Source: Mycolicibacterium crocinum (GTDB taxonomy: Bacteria > Actinomycetota > Actinomycetes > Mycobacteriales > Mycobacteriaceae). From it: a DNA stretch of 64,000 nucleotides. How positions within the stretch are numbered: the first letter of the stretch is position 1; the number at the start of each line of letters is the position of its first letter. Where the stretch lies: contig NZ_CP092362.2 in NCBI RefSeq assembly GCF_022370635.2, positions 4,836,001 through 4,900,000 of the forward strand, in the 5' to 3' direction. Under the pieces are notes generated by a model, which saw only the letters and a program-made list of their open reading frames with translations, made no database searches and was not told the origin of the DNA. The translations under genes and the position numbers were made by a program. Below, piece after piece: positions 41,825-50,533 of this stretch.

Positions 41825-44113
41825 ATGACTTCTCCCCTGTGGGGTATCCGGGTGCTCGAGATCGGTGACCGGATCGCCACCGCGTATTGCGGCAAGCTGC
41901 TGCGCGACGCCGGCGCCGACGTGGTGATGGTCGAGCCGCCGGACGGACACCCGCTGCGTCGCTTCCGCCCGGCGGGTATCGCAGCGACGGACGGCGACAG
42001 CCCGTTCTTCTCGTTCCTGGCCGGCGGCAAGCGCAGCATCGCCAGTGCCACCATTTCCACCGAGCTTCTCGAATCCGCGGACGTCGTCATCCTCGGCGCC
42101 ACACCCGAGCAGGCCGCCGCGATGGGCTTGCGAAGCGATCACATCGCAGCCTGCACAACGCCGGTGGTCACCGTCTCGAACTTCGGCTGGGCGGGCCCGT
42201 GGGCCGAGTTGCCGGCCACCGAATTCACCATGCAGGCCTGGTGTGGTTCCACCGGCTCCCGCGGCGAGCCCGAACGGCCGCCGATCGCGGTCGGCGGCGA
42301 TCTGGGCGAGTTCATCGCAGGCAGCTACGCAGCGTTTTTCGCGCTCGCCGCGCACCGGGGAGGCCACGGCTTCGACATGTCGGTGCTGGAGGCGATGACC
42401 ACCTCGATGCAGGTGTTCTCCTGGCTGCGTAAGGAATTGATGCTGTTGGAGGTCGTCGGCCGGTCCACCGAGGTGCCGTCGGTGGAACGCGCCAAGGACG
42501 GCTACGTGGGTATCTCGATGGCCACCGGGCAGCAATGGCAGGACTTCTGCGCCATGGTCGAATGTCCCGACCTGGCTGACGTTCCGGAGTTGCGGTTCCA
42601 GGTGGGCCGGTGGGAACAGCGCGACCTCATCCGGGCGCGCACCGCCGACTGGTTCGCCGCGCACACCGTCGCGGAGATTGTCGAACTGGCCGAGCTGTTC
42701 CGTATCCCGATGGCGGCGATCGGCAATGGTGAAACCCTCGCGGGGATGGATCATTTCGTCGCCCGCAACTCGTTCGTCGACCATCCCGCCGGGTTCCGGT
42801 CACCAGGCCCGCCGTGGCGGATGAGCGAGACGCCACCGCTACCACCCGCACTGCCGCCGAGTCTCGGTGACGCGGCTGGTGATAGGACCCCTGGTGCGAA
42901 GCACGACCGCCCGGGCCTGCCGCTCGACGGCGTCAAGATCGTCGACCTGACCGCGTTCTGGGCCGGCCCGGCCGCCACCCATCTGCTCGCGATGCTCGGC
43001 GCTGACGTGGTCAAGATCGAATCGGTGCAGCGCCCCGACGGGATGCGCTTCGCCGGCGGTTTCCGGGCCGACGTCGAGCGGTGGTGGGAATACAGCTGGG
43101 TGTTCCACGGCGTGAACTCCGGCAAGCGCTCGGTCACATTGGATCTCGAATCGGACGACGGCAGAGACCTTTTCGGCAGGATGGTCACCGAGGCCGACGT
43201 CGTGATCGAGAACTTCACCCCGCGGGTGATGGAGAACTTCGGGCTGGGCTACGAGGCGCTGCGCGGATTCAACGAACAGATCATCGAGGTTCGCATGCCC
43301 GGCTTCGGGCTCGACGGACCGTGGCGCGACCGGGTGGGGTTCGCGATGACGATGGAGCAGCTCGCCGGGCTGGCGTGGATCACCGGCTACCCGGACGGTC
43401 TGCCGACCGCACCGCGCGGTGCGTGCGACCCACTGGCCGGTGTGCACGCCGCGTTCCTGACCCTCGCCGCTCTCGAGCATCGGCGCCGGACCGGACAGGG
43501 ACAGTTGATCGAGGTGCCGATGATCGACGTCGTGCTCAACGCCAGTGCGCTGCAGACCATCGAGCGGGATGCCGCCGGTGTGCTGCTGACCCGGCGGGGT
43601 AACCGCGGACACGAGTTCGCCGTGCAGAACGTGTATGCCTGCGCCGGGGACGACCAGTGGGTGGCGGTCAGCCTCCGCCACAGCGGCGACTGGGATGCGC
43701 TCAAAGAGGTTCTCGGACAACCGGTCTGGTCACACGACCTGGCGTACGACACGGAGGCTGGTGATGTGATCGACGCTCACCTGGCCGAGTGGATGAAAGA
43801 TCAAACGCGCGACGATGCCGTCCGCGCGCTGCTCGATGCCGGTATCCCCGCGGCGCCCGTTCTGCAGCCGCCCGACGTGATCGACAACCCCGCGCTGCAG
43901 GCCCGCGGCTTCTTCCAGACGGTGTCCCACCCGTTGTGCGGACCGCTGCCCTACCCGCGGCCGCCGGTCACCGGCCACTTCGTGGACAGCCCCGCGCCGC
44001 TCCTCGGTCAGCACAACACCGAGATCTTCGCTCAGACACTGGGTCTGACGGATCAGGAGCTGTCCCGCCTGGAATCCGACGACGTGATCGGGTCCTGGCC
44101 GCTGGGCTTGTGA
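41825..44113 (+). CDS. Two-domain CaiB/BaiF CoA transferase (family III)
   Basis: A 762-residue protein made of two complete family III CoA-transferase units. The first (about 1-340) begins with LWGIRVLEIGDRIATAYCGK and contains VGGDLGEFIAGSYAA with a candidate active-site Asp. The second (about 360-750) begins LDGVKIVDLTAFWAGPAATHLL and contains ACDPLAGVHAAF with the equivalent Asp. Most family members are one unit and form interlocked dimers, so this could be a pseudo-dimer in one chain. Both Asp positions appear kept. The role is CoA transfer to a carboxylic acid, possibly the product of the adjacent oxidation enzymes. ATG at 41825. Confidence 0.9.
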   Translation: MTSPLWGIRVLEIGDRIATAYCGKLLRDAGADVVMVEPPDGHPLRRFRPAGIAATDGDSPFFSFLAGGKRSIASATISTELLESADVVILGATPEQAAAMGLRSDHIAACTTPVVTVSNFGWAGPWAELPATEFTMQAWCGSTGSRGEPERPPIAVGGDLGEFIAGSYAAFFALAAHRGGHGFDMSVLEAMTTSMQVFSWLRKELMLLEVVGRSTEVPSVERAKDGYVGISMATGQQWQDFCAMVECPDLADVPELRFQVGRWEQRDLIRARTADWFAAHTVAEIVELAELFRIPMAAIGNGETLAGMDHFVARNSFVDHPAGFRSPGPPWRMSETPPLPPALPPSLGDAAGDRTPGAKHDRPGLPLDGVKIVDLTAFWAGPAATHLLAMLGADVVKIESVQRPDGMRFAGGFRADVERWWEYSWVFHGVNSGKRSVTLDLESDDGRDLFGRMVTEADVVIENFTPRVMENFGLGYEALRGFNEQIIEVRMPGFGLDGPWRDRVGFAMTMEQLAGLAWITGYPDGLPTAPRGACDPLAGVHAAFLTLAALEHRRRTGQGQLIEVPMIDVVLNASALQTIERDAAGVLLTRRGNRGHEFAVQNVYACAGDDQWVAVSLRHSGDWDALKEVLGQPVWSHDLAYDTEAGDVIDAHLAEWMKDQTRDDAVRALLDAGIPAAPVLQPPDVIDNPALQARGFFQTVSHPLCGPLPYPRPPVTGHFVDSPAPLLGQHNTEIFAQTLGLTDQELSRLESDDVIGSWPLGL

Positions 44114-44114
44114 C

Positions 44115-45614
44115 CTACCGGTGGATCCAGTCGCCGGGCTTCAACCGCCACGTGCGGCGGGCATAGTCGATCTCGGTGTACGGCCACTGCGTGACGATAC
44201 GACCACCGGGTGAGCGAAAGTAGCTGCCGCACTGCGTCCACACCGTCTGTTCGAGCTCGGCGGAGATCTCCTCGTTGAACCGTCGCTCGGCTTCCGGGCG
44301 CACCTCGAGCGTGCCGCCTTTGCGACGCAGCCGCGCGACCGCATCGGCAGCCAGGCGGGCCCCGGCTTCCAGGATGTAGACAATCGAGTTACCACCCTGA
44401 TTGGTGTTAGGCCCGTACAACATCAACAGATTCGGGAAGCCGCTGACCGCGACGCCGAGGTATGCGCTGGGATCCTCACCCCACCGCTCGTGCAGGGACT
44501 GACCACCGACGCCGATCACCTCGATACCGGACAGGTAGTGACTGGTCTGGAATCCGGTGGCCAGCACGATGACATCGACATCGGTGGTCGACGAGGCGGT
44601 GCACACCGCGTCCTCGGTGATCTTCTCGATGGCTTCGGTCACCAGCGACACGTTGTCCTGCTGCAGGGCGGCGTAGTAGTCACCGCCGAGCAGCACCCGC
44701 TTGCATCGGAACGGATAATCGGGGGTCAACGCCGCGCGCAGCTCGTCGTCGTCGACCTTGCGGCGCAAGAACTCTTCGGCGATACCCTGCCGCCCGGCAA
44801 CCCGGGGGTCGTCAAGCCGCAGCGCGGTGTTGTCGTGCTGTTCCTTCCACAGCCGCCACCGCTCGCGTCGGCTCGCCCAGGGAATGCGGCGGAACCGATC
44901 GAGTTCGTCGGCGCGAAACGCGCGGTCGTCCTTGGGCACCATCCACGGCGGTGTGCGCTGAAAGACCGTCACGTGAGCGGCGTCCTTGGCCAGTTCCGGC
45001 ACCACCTGCACGGCACTGGCTCCGGTGCCGATGACCGCCACCCGGCAGCCGGTGACGTCGGCGCGCGGATCCCACCGGGAGGTGTGCATGAGCGACCCGC
45101 CGAAGTCGCTCAATCCGTCGATGTCGGGCAGCTTGGGCTCGCCGAACAAACCCACCGCACTGATCACCACATCGGCCGAGAATGCGAAACCGCCTCCGCT
45201 TCTGACGGATTCGAGGTCGAGCTCCCACTGCTGCACACGTTCGTTCCAGCGCATGCCGCGCACCGCGGTGCCGGTCAGCAGGTGTCGCTTCAGATCGAAG
45301 TCCTCGGCCACCGATTCCAGGTAGGCCAGGATCTCCGGCTGCCGGGCGTAGGTGCGGCTCCAGTTCCGATTGGGCGCGAAGGAGAACGAGTACAGGTGAC
45401 TCTGAATGTCGCACGCCGCACCGGGATAGGTGTTCAACCGCCAGGTACCGCCGACACCGTCGCAGCGTTCGATGATCGCGATATCGTCGACACCGATGCG
45501 CCGCAACGCCACCGCGGCGGCAAGGCCACCGAAACCGGCCCCGATGATCGCCACCCGCGGCGACCGCGGCCGCACCGCGGCCCGCATACGCCCGCTCAGG
45601 TACCGCGTTTTCAT
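44115..45614 (-). CDS. Flavin monooxygenase, Baeyer-Villiger type (copy 2)
   Basis: A 499-residue class B flavoprotein monooxygenase. It has IIGAGFGGLAAA (FAD, about 23-34), VIGTGASAVQVV (NADPH) and the Baeyer-Villiger fingerprint FGGSLMHTSRW between them. GVGGTWRLNTYPGAACD is the other family mark. The ATG at 45614 overlaps the stop of the upstream monooxygenase by one base (TGATG), so the two are translationally coupled. It is convergent with the CoA-transferase, ending one base after it. Typical reactions are ketone to ester or lactone; the substrate is unknown. Confidence 0.9.
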   Translation of the reverse strand: MKTRYLSGRMRAAVRPRSPRVAIIGAGFGGLAAAVALRRIGVDDIAIIERCDGVGGTWRLNTYPGAACDIQSHLYSFSFAPNRNWSRTYARQPEILAYLESVAEDFDLKRHLLTGTAVRGMRWNERVQQWELDLESVRSGGGFAFSADVVISAVGLFGEPKLPDIDGLSDFGGSLMHTSRWDPRADVTGCRVAVIGTGASAVQVVPELAKDAAHVTVFQRTPPWMVPKDDRAFRADELDRFRRIPWASRRERWRLWKEQHDNTALRLDDPRVAGRQGIAEEFLRRKVDDDELRAALTPDYPFRCKRVLLGGDYYAALQQDNVSLVTEAIEKITEDAVCTASSTTDVDVIVLATGFQTSHYLSGIEVIGVGGQSLHERWGEDPSAYLGVAVSGFPNLLMLYGPNTNQGGNSIVYILEAGARLAADAVARLRRKGGTLEVRPEAERRFNEEISAELEQTVWTQCGSYFRSPGGRIVTQWPYTEIDYARRTWRLKPGDWIHR

Positions 45615-47356
45615 CAGCTACCGCCGTGACCGATGTCGAGACCGTCGAGTGTGCCGTCCTCCCGCCAGGCAGCGAGGATGTCGGCGTACTCGGTGGGGGT
45701 GCCGTAGAAGAAGCTGCCTTGGCGGGTGGTGGCGTTGGCCTGTCCTTCCCGGTTGTAGTAGCCCGGGGTGCAGCTGCGGGCCCGGTCGGCGGTTCCCGCG
45801 GATCTGCCCACCACGATCTCCACCCACGCATCCTCGGCGGCCGTCGACGTTTCCAGGCGGGTTAGGTCGCGGGCCAGTGCCTGGGTGATGATCCACGCGA
45901 CGTGGGTAGCCTGGACGTCGAGCAGGTAGGGGAAGTTCACCGTAAACCCCGACTGGGCAATGCTTTCGACGAACAGGTTGGGGAAGCCGGCCACCATGAG
46001 ACCGTGCAGCGTGCGGACACCGGGACGCCACTTGTCGGTCAGGGTCAGGCCGTCACGACCGACGACCTCGAAGCCGGTGCGCCGCGCGTATTCGGTGCCC
46101 ACCTCGAATCCCGTTGCGAAGATCAGACAGTCGAGTTCGTGCTCGACGCCGTCGACCACGACCCCGCGTTCGGTGATGCACTCCACCCCGCGGCCGTGAG
46201 TGTCGACCAGAGAGACGTTGGGGCGGTTGAACGTCGCCAGGTAGTCGTCGTGGAAGCACGGTCGTTTGCAGAAGTAGCCGTACCACGGCTTGAGCGCCTC
46301 GGCGGTGTCCGGGTCGGCCACGATCGCATCGACGCGGGCACGGACCTCCTCCATCTTCGCGAAGTCGGCCAACTCGCCGTCCCGCATCACCAACAGGGTC
46401 TTGACGATGCTGGTCCACGCGTCGGCCACCAGGTCCTCGTCGGCTTCGCCACCGGCGGTGAGCTGTTGGAAGTTCTCGATGCGGCGACGCTGCCACCCGG
46501 GAGTCAGCCCGGCGGCCCACTGCCCATCGGTAGGCCGGTTGGCGCGGACATCGACCGAGGACGGCGTGCGCTGGAACACCGACAGGTGGCCGGCAGCACG
46601 CGCCAGGTGCGGAACGCACTGCACCGCGGTCGCGCCGGTTCCGATGATGCCGATTCGCTTGTCGGCCAACAGTTCCAGATCTTTTCCGGTGTACTCGTAA
46701 TCCCACCGGCTGGTATGGAAGGTATGCCCGGCGAACGCTGTGATCCCGGGGATTCCAGGAAGTTTGGGCTTCTGCAGATAACCGTTGGCCATCGAGACGA
46801 ACCGAGCCCGGATCGCGTCGCCCCGGTCGGTCTCCACAATCCAGCGCTCGAGCTGATCGTCCCAGCGGATCTGCCTGACCTCGGTGTGCAGGAGGGCATT
46901 GCGGTACAGATCGTAGTGTTCAGCGATGCGCTGGCAGTGCGCGAAAATCTCCGGGCCCTTGGCATACTTCTCGGTCGGTAGGTATCCCGTCTCCTCGAGC
47001 AGCGGCATGTACACGTAGGACTCGACGTCACAGGCGATGCCCGGATACCTGTTCCAGTACCAGGTGCCGCCCACGTCGGCAGCCTTATCGATCAGCCGGA
47101 CGTTGGCCACGCCGAGTTCCCGCAGCCGCGCCCCGGTCAGCAAGCCGCCGAACCCGGCGCCGATGATGGCGACGTCGACCTCGTCGGTCAGCGGCTCGCG
47201 GGCGGCGGGCTCACCCGACCACGGGTCGCTCGCGAAACCCGCGAAATCACCGGCCACCTCGACGTACTGGCCAATGCCGTCCGAGCGCAGCCGGATCTCA
47301 CGCTCGTGGGCATAACGGGCGCGCAGCGCGTCGGGATCGAAGGGCAATTCGCTCAC
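45614..47356 (-). CDS. Baeyer-Villiger monooxygenase (copy 1)
   Basis: A 580-residue class B monooxygenase with the longer N-terminal extension (about 1-60) of cyclohexanone/phenylacetone-type enzymes. Motifs are AIIGAGFGGLLTG (about 63-75), the BVMO fingerprint FAGHTFHTSRWDY, and IIGTGATAVQCV. DVGGTWYWNRYPGIACDVES is a strong family mark. Only moderately similar to the downstream copy, so not a recent duplication. The GTG at 47356 overlaps the aldehyde dehydrogenase stop by four bases. Probable reaction is NADPH- and oxygen-dependent insertion of oxygen next to a ketone. Confidence 0.93.
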   Translation of the reverse strand: MSELPFDPDALRARYAHEREIRLRSDGIGQYVEVAGDFAGFASDPWSGEPAAREPLTDEVDVAIIGAGFGGLLTGARLRELGVANVRLIDKAADVGGTWYWNRYPGIACDVESYVYMPLLEETGYLPTEKYAKGPEIFAHCQRIAEHYDLYRNALLHTEVRQIRWDDQLERWIVETDRGDAIRARFVSMANGYLQKPKLPGIPGITAFAGHTFHTSRWDYEYTGKDLELLADKRIGIIGTGATAVQCVPHLARAAGHLSVFQRTPSSVDVRANRPTDGQWAAGLTPGWQRRRIENFQQLTAGGEADEDLVADAWTSIVKTLLVMRDGELADFAKMEEVRARVDAIVADPDTAEALKPWYGYFCKRPCFHDDYLATFNRPNVSLVDTHGRGVECITERGVVVDGVEHELDCLIFATGFEVGTEYARRTGFEVVGRDGLTLTDKWRPGVRTLHGLMVAGFPNLFVESIAQSGFTVNFPYLLDVQATHVAWIITQALARDLTRLETSTAAEDAWVEIVVGRSAGTADRARSCTPGYYNREGQANATTRQGSFFYGTPTEYADILAAWREDGTLDGLDIGHGGS

Positions 47357-48807
47357 GTCGACACCACCGCGCTGGCGATCACCTTGGTCTCGAGGTACTC
47401 CTCGAATCCGGCCACACCCATCTCCCGGCCGTTGCCCGACTGTTTGTATCCGCCGAAGGGGGTGTCAGCCGAATACCACACTCCCCCATTGACGCTGACG
47501 GTTCCGGTCCGTAGCCGCGCAGCGACCCCGGCCGCCCGCTCCGCATCGGAACTCCACACCGCCGCGCTCAAACCGTAGGGCGAGTCGTTGGCGATGGCCA
47601 CCGCGTCGTCGTCACCGTCATGGGCGAGCACCACCAGCACCGGTCCGAAGATCTCTTCTCGGGCCACCCGTGCGGAATTGTCCAGGCCGCGAATCACCGT
47701 AGGGGCGATGAAGTATCCGCGGTCCAGCCCCGCGGGACGGCCACCGCCGCAGGCGACCGAGCCACCCTCGGCCAGCGCCAGATCCAGATATTCCTGCACG
47801 CGGTCGCGCTGGCGTGCCGAGATCAAAGGCCCGCATACCGTCGCATAGTCGGCCGGATCGCCGACCGCGATGCCGGTCATCGCAGCAGCGGTTGCCTCGA
47901 CGGCTTCACCATATCGATTGCGCGGCACCAGAAGCCGGGTGGTGAACGCACAGCCCTGGCCGGCGTGGCGAGAGACGGCGAGTGCCGCAGCGCCACAGGC
48001 GCGATCGAGGTCGGCATCGTCGAGCACGACGAACGCCGACTTGCCGCCCAGTTCGAGGAAGACCTTCGTGATGGTCGGGGCTGCAGCGGCCATTACCGCG
48101 GCGCCGGTGACGGTCGACCCGGTGAACGACACCACGTCCACCCGATCGTCCTCGCACAGCCGCGCGCCGAGGCTGCGGTCGCTGGACGTGACGATGTTGA
48201 CGACGCCGGGCGGAAAGTCGGTGTGCTCGGCGATGATTCGGCCGACGTGTGCGGCGCACCACGGCGTCTCGGGGGCCGGCTTGAGGACCACGGTGTTACC
48301 CGCGGCCAGCGCGGGCCCCAGCTTGGCGAAATTGATCTGGTGCGGGAAGTTGAACGGCGTGATGGCGCCGACGACGCCGTACGGCTCGCGCACCAGAGAT
48401 CGGTGCGTCGGGATGCCCATCGGGGATGCGACGCCGAGATCAGTTCTCCACGAATAGTTTTCGGCGGTGTCAGCGGGAAAAGCCAGATCGTTGACCGGGC
48501 CTTCTAGATGGGATCCGTGGGTGAACGTCACCGGGGCGCCCACCTCGGCGACGGTGACCGCGCGCAGTTCTTCGATCTCGGCGGTCAGGGCCGCACGCAG
48601 CTGGCGCAGACAGTGCGCGCGCAATGTCACATCGCGCGACCAGTCGCTGTGGTCGAACGCGGCGCGGGCGGCGCTGATCGCCCGGTCCATGTCTGTCGAG
48701 TCGGCGTCGGCGGCCGATCCGATCGGCTCCTCGGTGGCCGGGTTGACGGTGCTAAACATGCCGGCTCCGCCGGCGACCAGTTTCCCGTCGATCAGCAGAT
48801 CGGTCAC
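47353..48807 (-). CDS. Aldehyde dehydrogenase
   Basis: A 484-residue NAD(P)-dependent aldehyde dehydrogenase. Motifs are TPFNFPHQINFAKLGPALAAGN, VSFTGSTVTGAAV, FLELGGKSAFVV with the general-base Glu, GQGCAFTTRLLV with the catalytic Cys, and EEIFGPVLVV. The GTG at 48807 begins MTDLLIDGKL; the longer frame upstream shadows arcA and is rejected. It overlaps arcA upstream and the monooxygenase downstream by four bases each. It probably oxidises an aldehyde released from the lactone or ester made by the monooxygenases. Confidence 0.94.
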   Translation of the reverse strand: MTDLLIDGKLVAGGAGMFSTVNPATEEPIGSAADADSTDMDRAISAARAAFDHSDWSRDVTLRAHCLRQLRAALTAEIEELRAVTVAEVGAPVTFTHGSHLEGPVNDLAFPADTAENYSWRTDLGVASPMGIPTHRSLVREPYGVVGAITPFNFPHQINFAKLGPALAAGNTVVLKPAPETPWCAAHVGRIIAEHTDFPPGVVNIVTSSDRSLGARLCEDDRVDVVSFTGSTVTGAAVMAAAAPTITKVFLELGGKSAFVVLDDADLDRACGAAALAVSRHAGQGCAFTTRLLVPRNRYGEAVEATAAAMTGIAVGDPADYATVCGPLISARQRDRVQEYLDLALAEGGSVACGGGRPAGLDRGYFIAPTVIRGLDNSARVAREEIFGPVLVVLAHDGDDDAVAIANDSPYGLSAAVWSSDAERAAGVAARLRTGTVSVNGGVWYSADTPFGGYKQSGNGREMGVAGFEEYLETKVIASAVVST

Positions 48808-50018
48808 AGCGGATCCCGGGCCACCGGACACGACATACACCGCGGCCCACCACGCCCGGTGCCGAGCTCGGAGGCGGCGATGGGGAGCACTTCGATCCCC
48901 GAATCCTGCAGCCGGGCATTGGTTTCGGTGTTGCGTTCGTAGGCGACCACCACACCGGGTGCGACCGCCAGCGTGTTGTTGCCGTCGTCCCACTGCTCGC
49001 GTTCGGCAGTCACCGGGTCCAGCCCGGTGTCGATGACCCGCAATGGCATTCCCATCGCGTCGGCGGCGGCCTTCACGAACGGCAGCTCGTCGAGGATCTT
49101 CACCCCGTCGGGGGTGCGCTTGATCGTGAACGCCGACAACGAATCGCTGATCGCCGGGTACATCACCAGCGCATCGACGTCGACCATCGTGCAGACCGTG
49201 TCCAGATGCATCTGGGCCCGCTCCTGGGCGATCGGAACGGCCAGCACCGTATGCGCCAGACCGTCGTCGAACAGGCTGCGCGCCAACGCTTCCGCACCAG
49301 CGGGAGTGGTGCGCTCCCCAACCCCGACGGCGACCACGCCGGGTGACAGCAGCAGCACGTCGCCACCTTCCACCGGTGCAGTGTGCGACTCGTAGGCACG
49401 CCGCACACCGAGGAAGCGCGGATGGTGCGCGTAGATCAGATCGGTCAGCGAGGTTTCCCTGATCCGCGCGGGCAGCGCCAGGGAGGTGATGGCCACCCGC
49501 GGGCCGATCCAGAACGACGAGTCGCGGGTGAACAGCAGGTTGGGCAGCGGCTCGATCACAAAGTCGCCGCCGTGATGCATGAGCCGCACCAACGACGTGT
49601 CCGACGTTGCGCCCGAGGGTAATTCGGTGAACGTCATACCGGCCATCAGCACATGCGCCAGCGCCGCGGGCTCCAGGCCACGCAGATAGGCCGAAAGTTC
49701 CTGCGCCAGTGGTAGTCCCAGGCGGCGCGCGTCGACCGCCGCGGAGATGCCCTGCATTCGGGCCGCCCCGCTGTTCAACGCCTCGGTGAGGAGGTCGGCC
49801 AGCAACAGCACTTCGACGCCCCGCGAGCGCAGCAGATCGGCGAACGCGTCGTGCTCCTGCTGGGCCCGCGCCACCCACGGCAGACCGTCGAACAGCAGTT
49901 TGTCGTTGTTGCGTGGCGTCAACCGCTGCAGCTCGGCGCCCGGACGATGCAGGATGACGACCCGCAGCATCCCGACCTCGCTGTTGGAGCCAAGTGCGGC
50001 GGCAGTCACAAAGAGCAC
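48804..50018 (-). CDS. arcA: Arginine deiminase
   Basis: ArcA hydrolyses arginine to citrulline and ammonia. It has 404 residues. Motifs are FTRDSSFWIGPRVAI, EGGDVLLL, HLDTVCTMVD, the DDGNNTLAVAPGVV segment and GGPRCMSCP with the catalytic Cys near the C-terminus. It matches Rv1001 (arcA). GTG at 50018. No arcB or arcC lies nearby. Its stop overlaps the aldehyde dehydrogenase start by four bases, so here arcA heads a transcript that continues into the monooxygenase genes, unlike the M. tuberculosis order where it neighbours pmt. Confidence 0.95.
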   Translation of the reverse strand: MLFVTAAALGSNSEVGMLRVVILHRPGAELQRLTPRNNDKLLFDGLPWVARAQQEHDAFADLLRSRGVEVLLLADLLTEALNSGAARMQGISAAVDARRLGLPLAQELSAYLRGLEPAALAHVLMAGMTFTELPSGATSDTSLVRLMHHGGDFVIEPLPNLLFTRDSSFWIGPRVAITSLALPARIRETSLTDLIYAHHPRFLGVRRAYESHTAPVEGGDVLLLSPGVVAVGVGERTTPAGAEALARSLFDDGLAHTVLAVPIAQERAQMHLDTVCTMVDVDALVMYPAISDSLSAFTIKRTPDGVKILDELPFVKAAADAMGMPLRVIDTGLDPVTAEREQWDDGNNTLAVAPGVVVAYERNTETNARLQDSGIEVLPIAASELGTGRGGPRCMSCPVARDPL

Positions 50019-50056
50019 CGTAACAACACCTCAGCCAGCTCATCTATCGTCGATGT

Positions 50057-50488
50057 GTGACCGAGCAAGAACTGGCGCCCGGCGAGCTCGCAGCGCGGGC
50101 TGGAGTGGCGATCTCGGCACTGCATTTCTACGAGCGCGAAGGTCTGATCAGCAGCCGTCGAACCTCGGGCAACCAGCGGCGTTATCCCCGCGACACGCTG
50201 CGGCGGGTGGCCTTCATCCGGATGTCCCAGCGCCTCGGCATCCCACTGGCCAGAGTCCGCGAAGCGCTGGCGTCGCTGCCCGCTGACCGGGTGCCGACCA
50301 GCCGGGATTGGGCTCGGCTGTCCGCGGGCTGGCGGGCGGATCTCGATGAGCGGATCGGGCATCTGCAGCGGTTGCGCGACAACCTCGCCGACTGCATCGG
50401 CTGCGGTTGCTTGAGCCTGCGCAGCTGCGCGCTGTCCAACCCGGAGGACGTGCTCGCCGGCCAGGGACCCGGCGCCGCGAAGCTTTAG
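50057..50488 (+). CDS. soxR: Redox-sensitive regulator SoxR (MerR family)
   Basis: A 143-residue MerR-family regulator. The N-terminal winged helix (about 8-75) has ISALHFYEREGLISSRRTSG and RRYPRDTLRRVAFI. The C-terminal CIGCGCLSLRSC supplies four cysteines for a [2Fe-2S] cluster, the SoxR hallmark. It should sense redox-active compounds and activate promoters with long spacers. GTG at 50057. It is divergent from arcA with a 38-base gap. I did not find a convincing SoxR box in that gap. In M. tuberculosis this gene is not between arcA and alkB, so it is an insertion here. Confidence 0.93.
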   Translation: MTEQELAPGELAARAGVAISALHFYEREGLISSRRTSGNQRRYPRDTLRRVAFIRMSQRLGIPLARVREALASLPADRVPTSRDWARLSAGWRADLDERIGHLQRLRDNLADCIGCGCLSLRSCALSNPEDVLAGQGPGAAKL

Positions 50489-50490
50489 GA

Positions 50491-50508
50491 TCGACGCTTC
50501 AGCGTCGA
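50491..50508 (+). terminator. Hairpin after soxR
   Basis: TCGACGC (50491-50497) and GCGTCGA (50502-50508) form a perfect 7-base stem with loop TTCA, two bases after the soxR stop. There is no T-tract; it overlaps the first half of the SOS box and might separate soxR from alkB transcription. Confidence 0.35.
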
Positions 50509-50520
50509 ACAGATGTGCGA
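50505..50520 (+). promoter_or_regulatory. LexA SOS box for alkB
   Basis: TCGAAC, AGAT, GTGCGA matches the mycobacterial LexA site TCGAAC-4-GTTCGA at 11 of 12 fixed positions. It lies directly before alkB, with GATATC just downstream as a possible -10. An ATG at 50513 lies inside the box, which argues for a later alkB start. Confidence 0.65.
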
Positions 50521-50533
50521 TATCCTCGAGCCT

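Noticed and set aside
47353..50043. 896-residue frame joining the aldehyde dehydrogenase to upstream sequence
   Set aside because: The upstream half is a shadow of arcA in another frame; the dehydrogenase starts naturally at 48807.
50513..50533. ATG start of alkB at 50513
   Set aside because: It lies inside the SOS box and adds residues not seen in the relative I recall; the GTG at 50534 is preferred.
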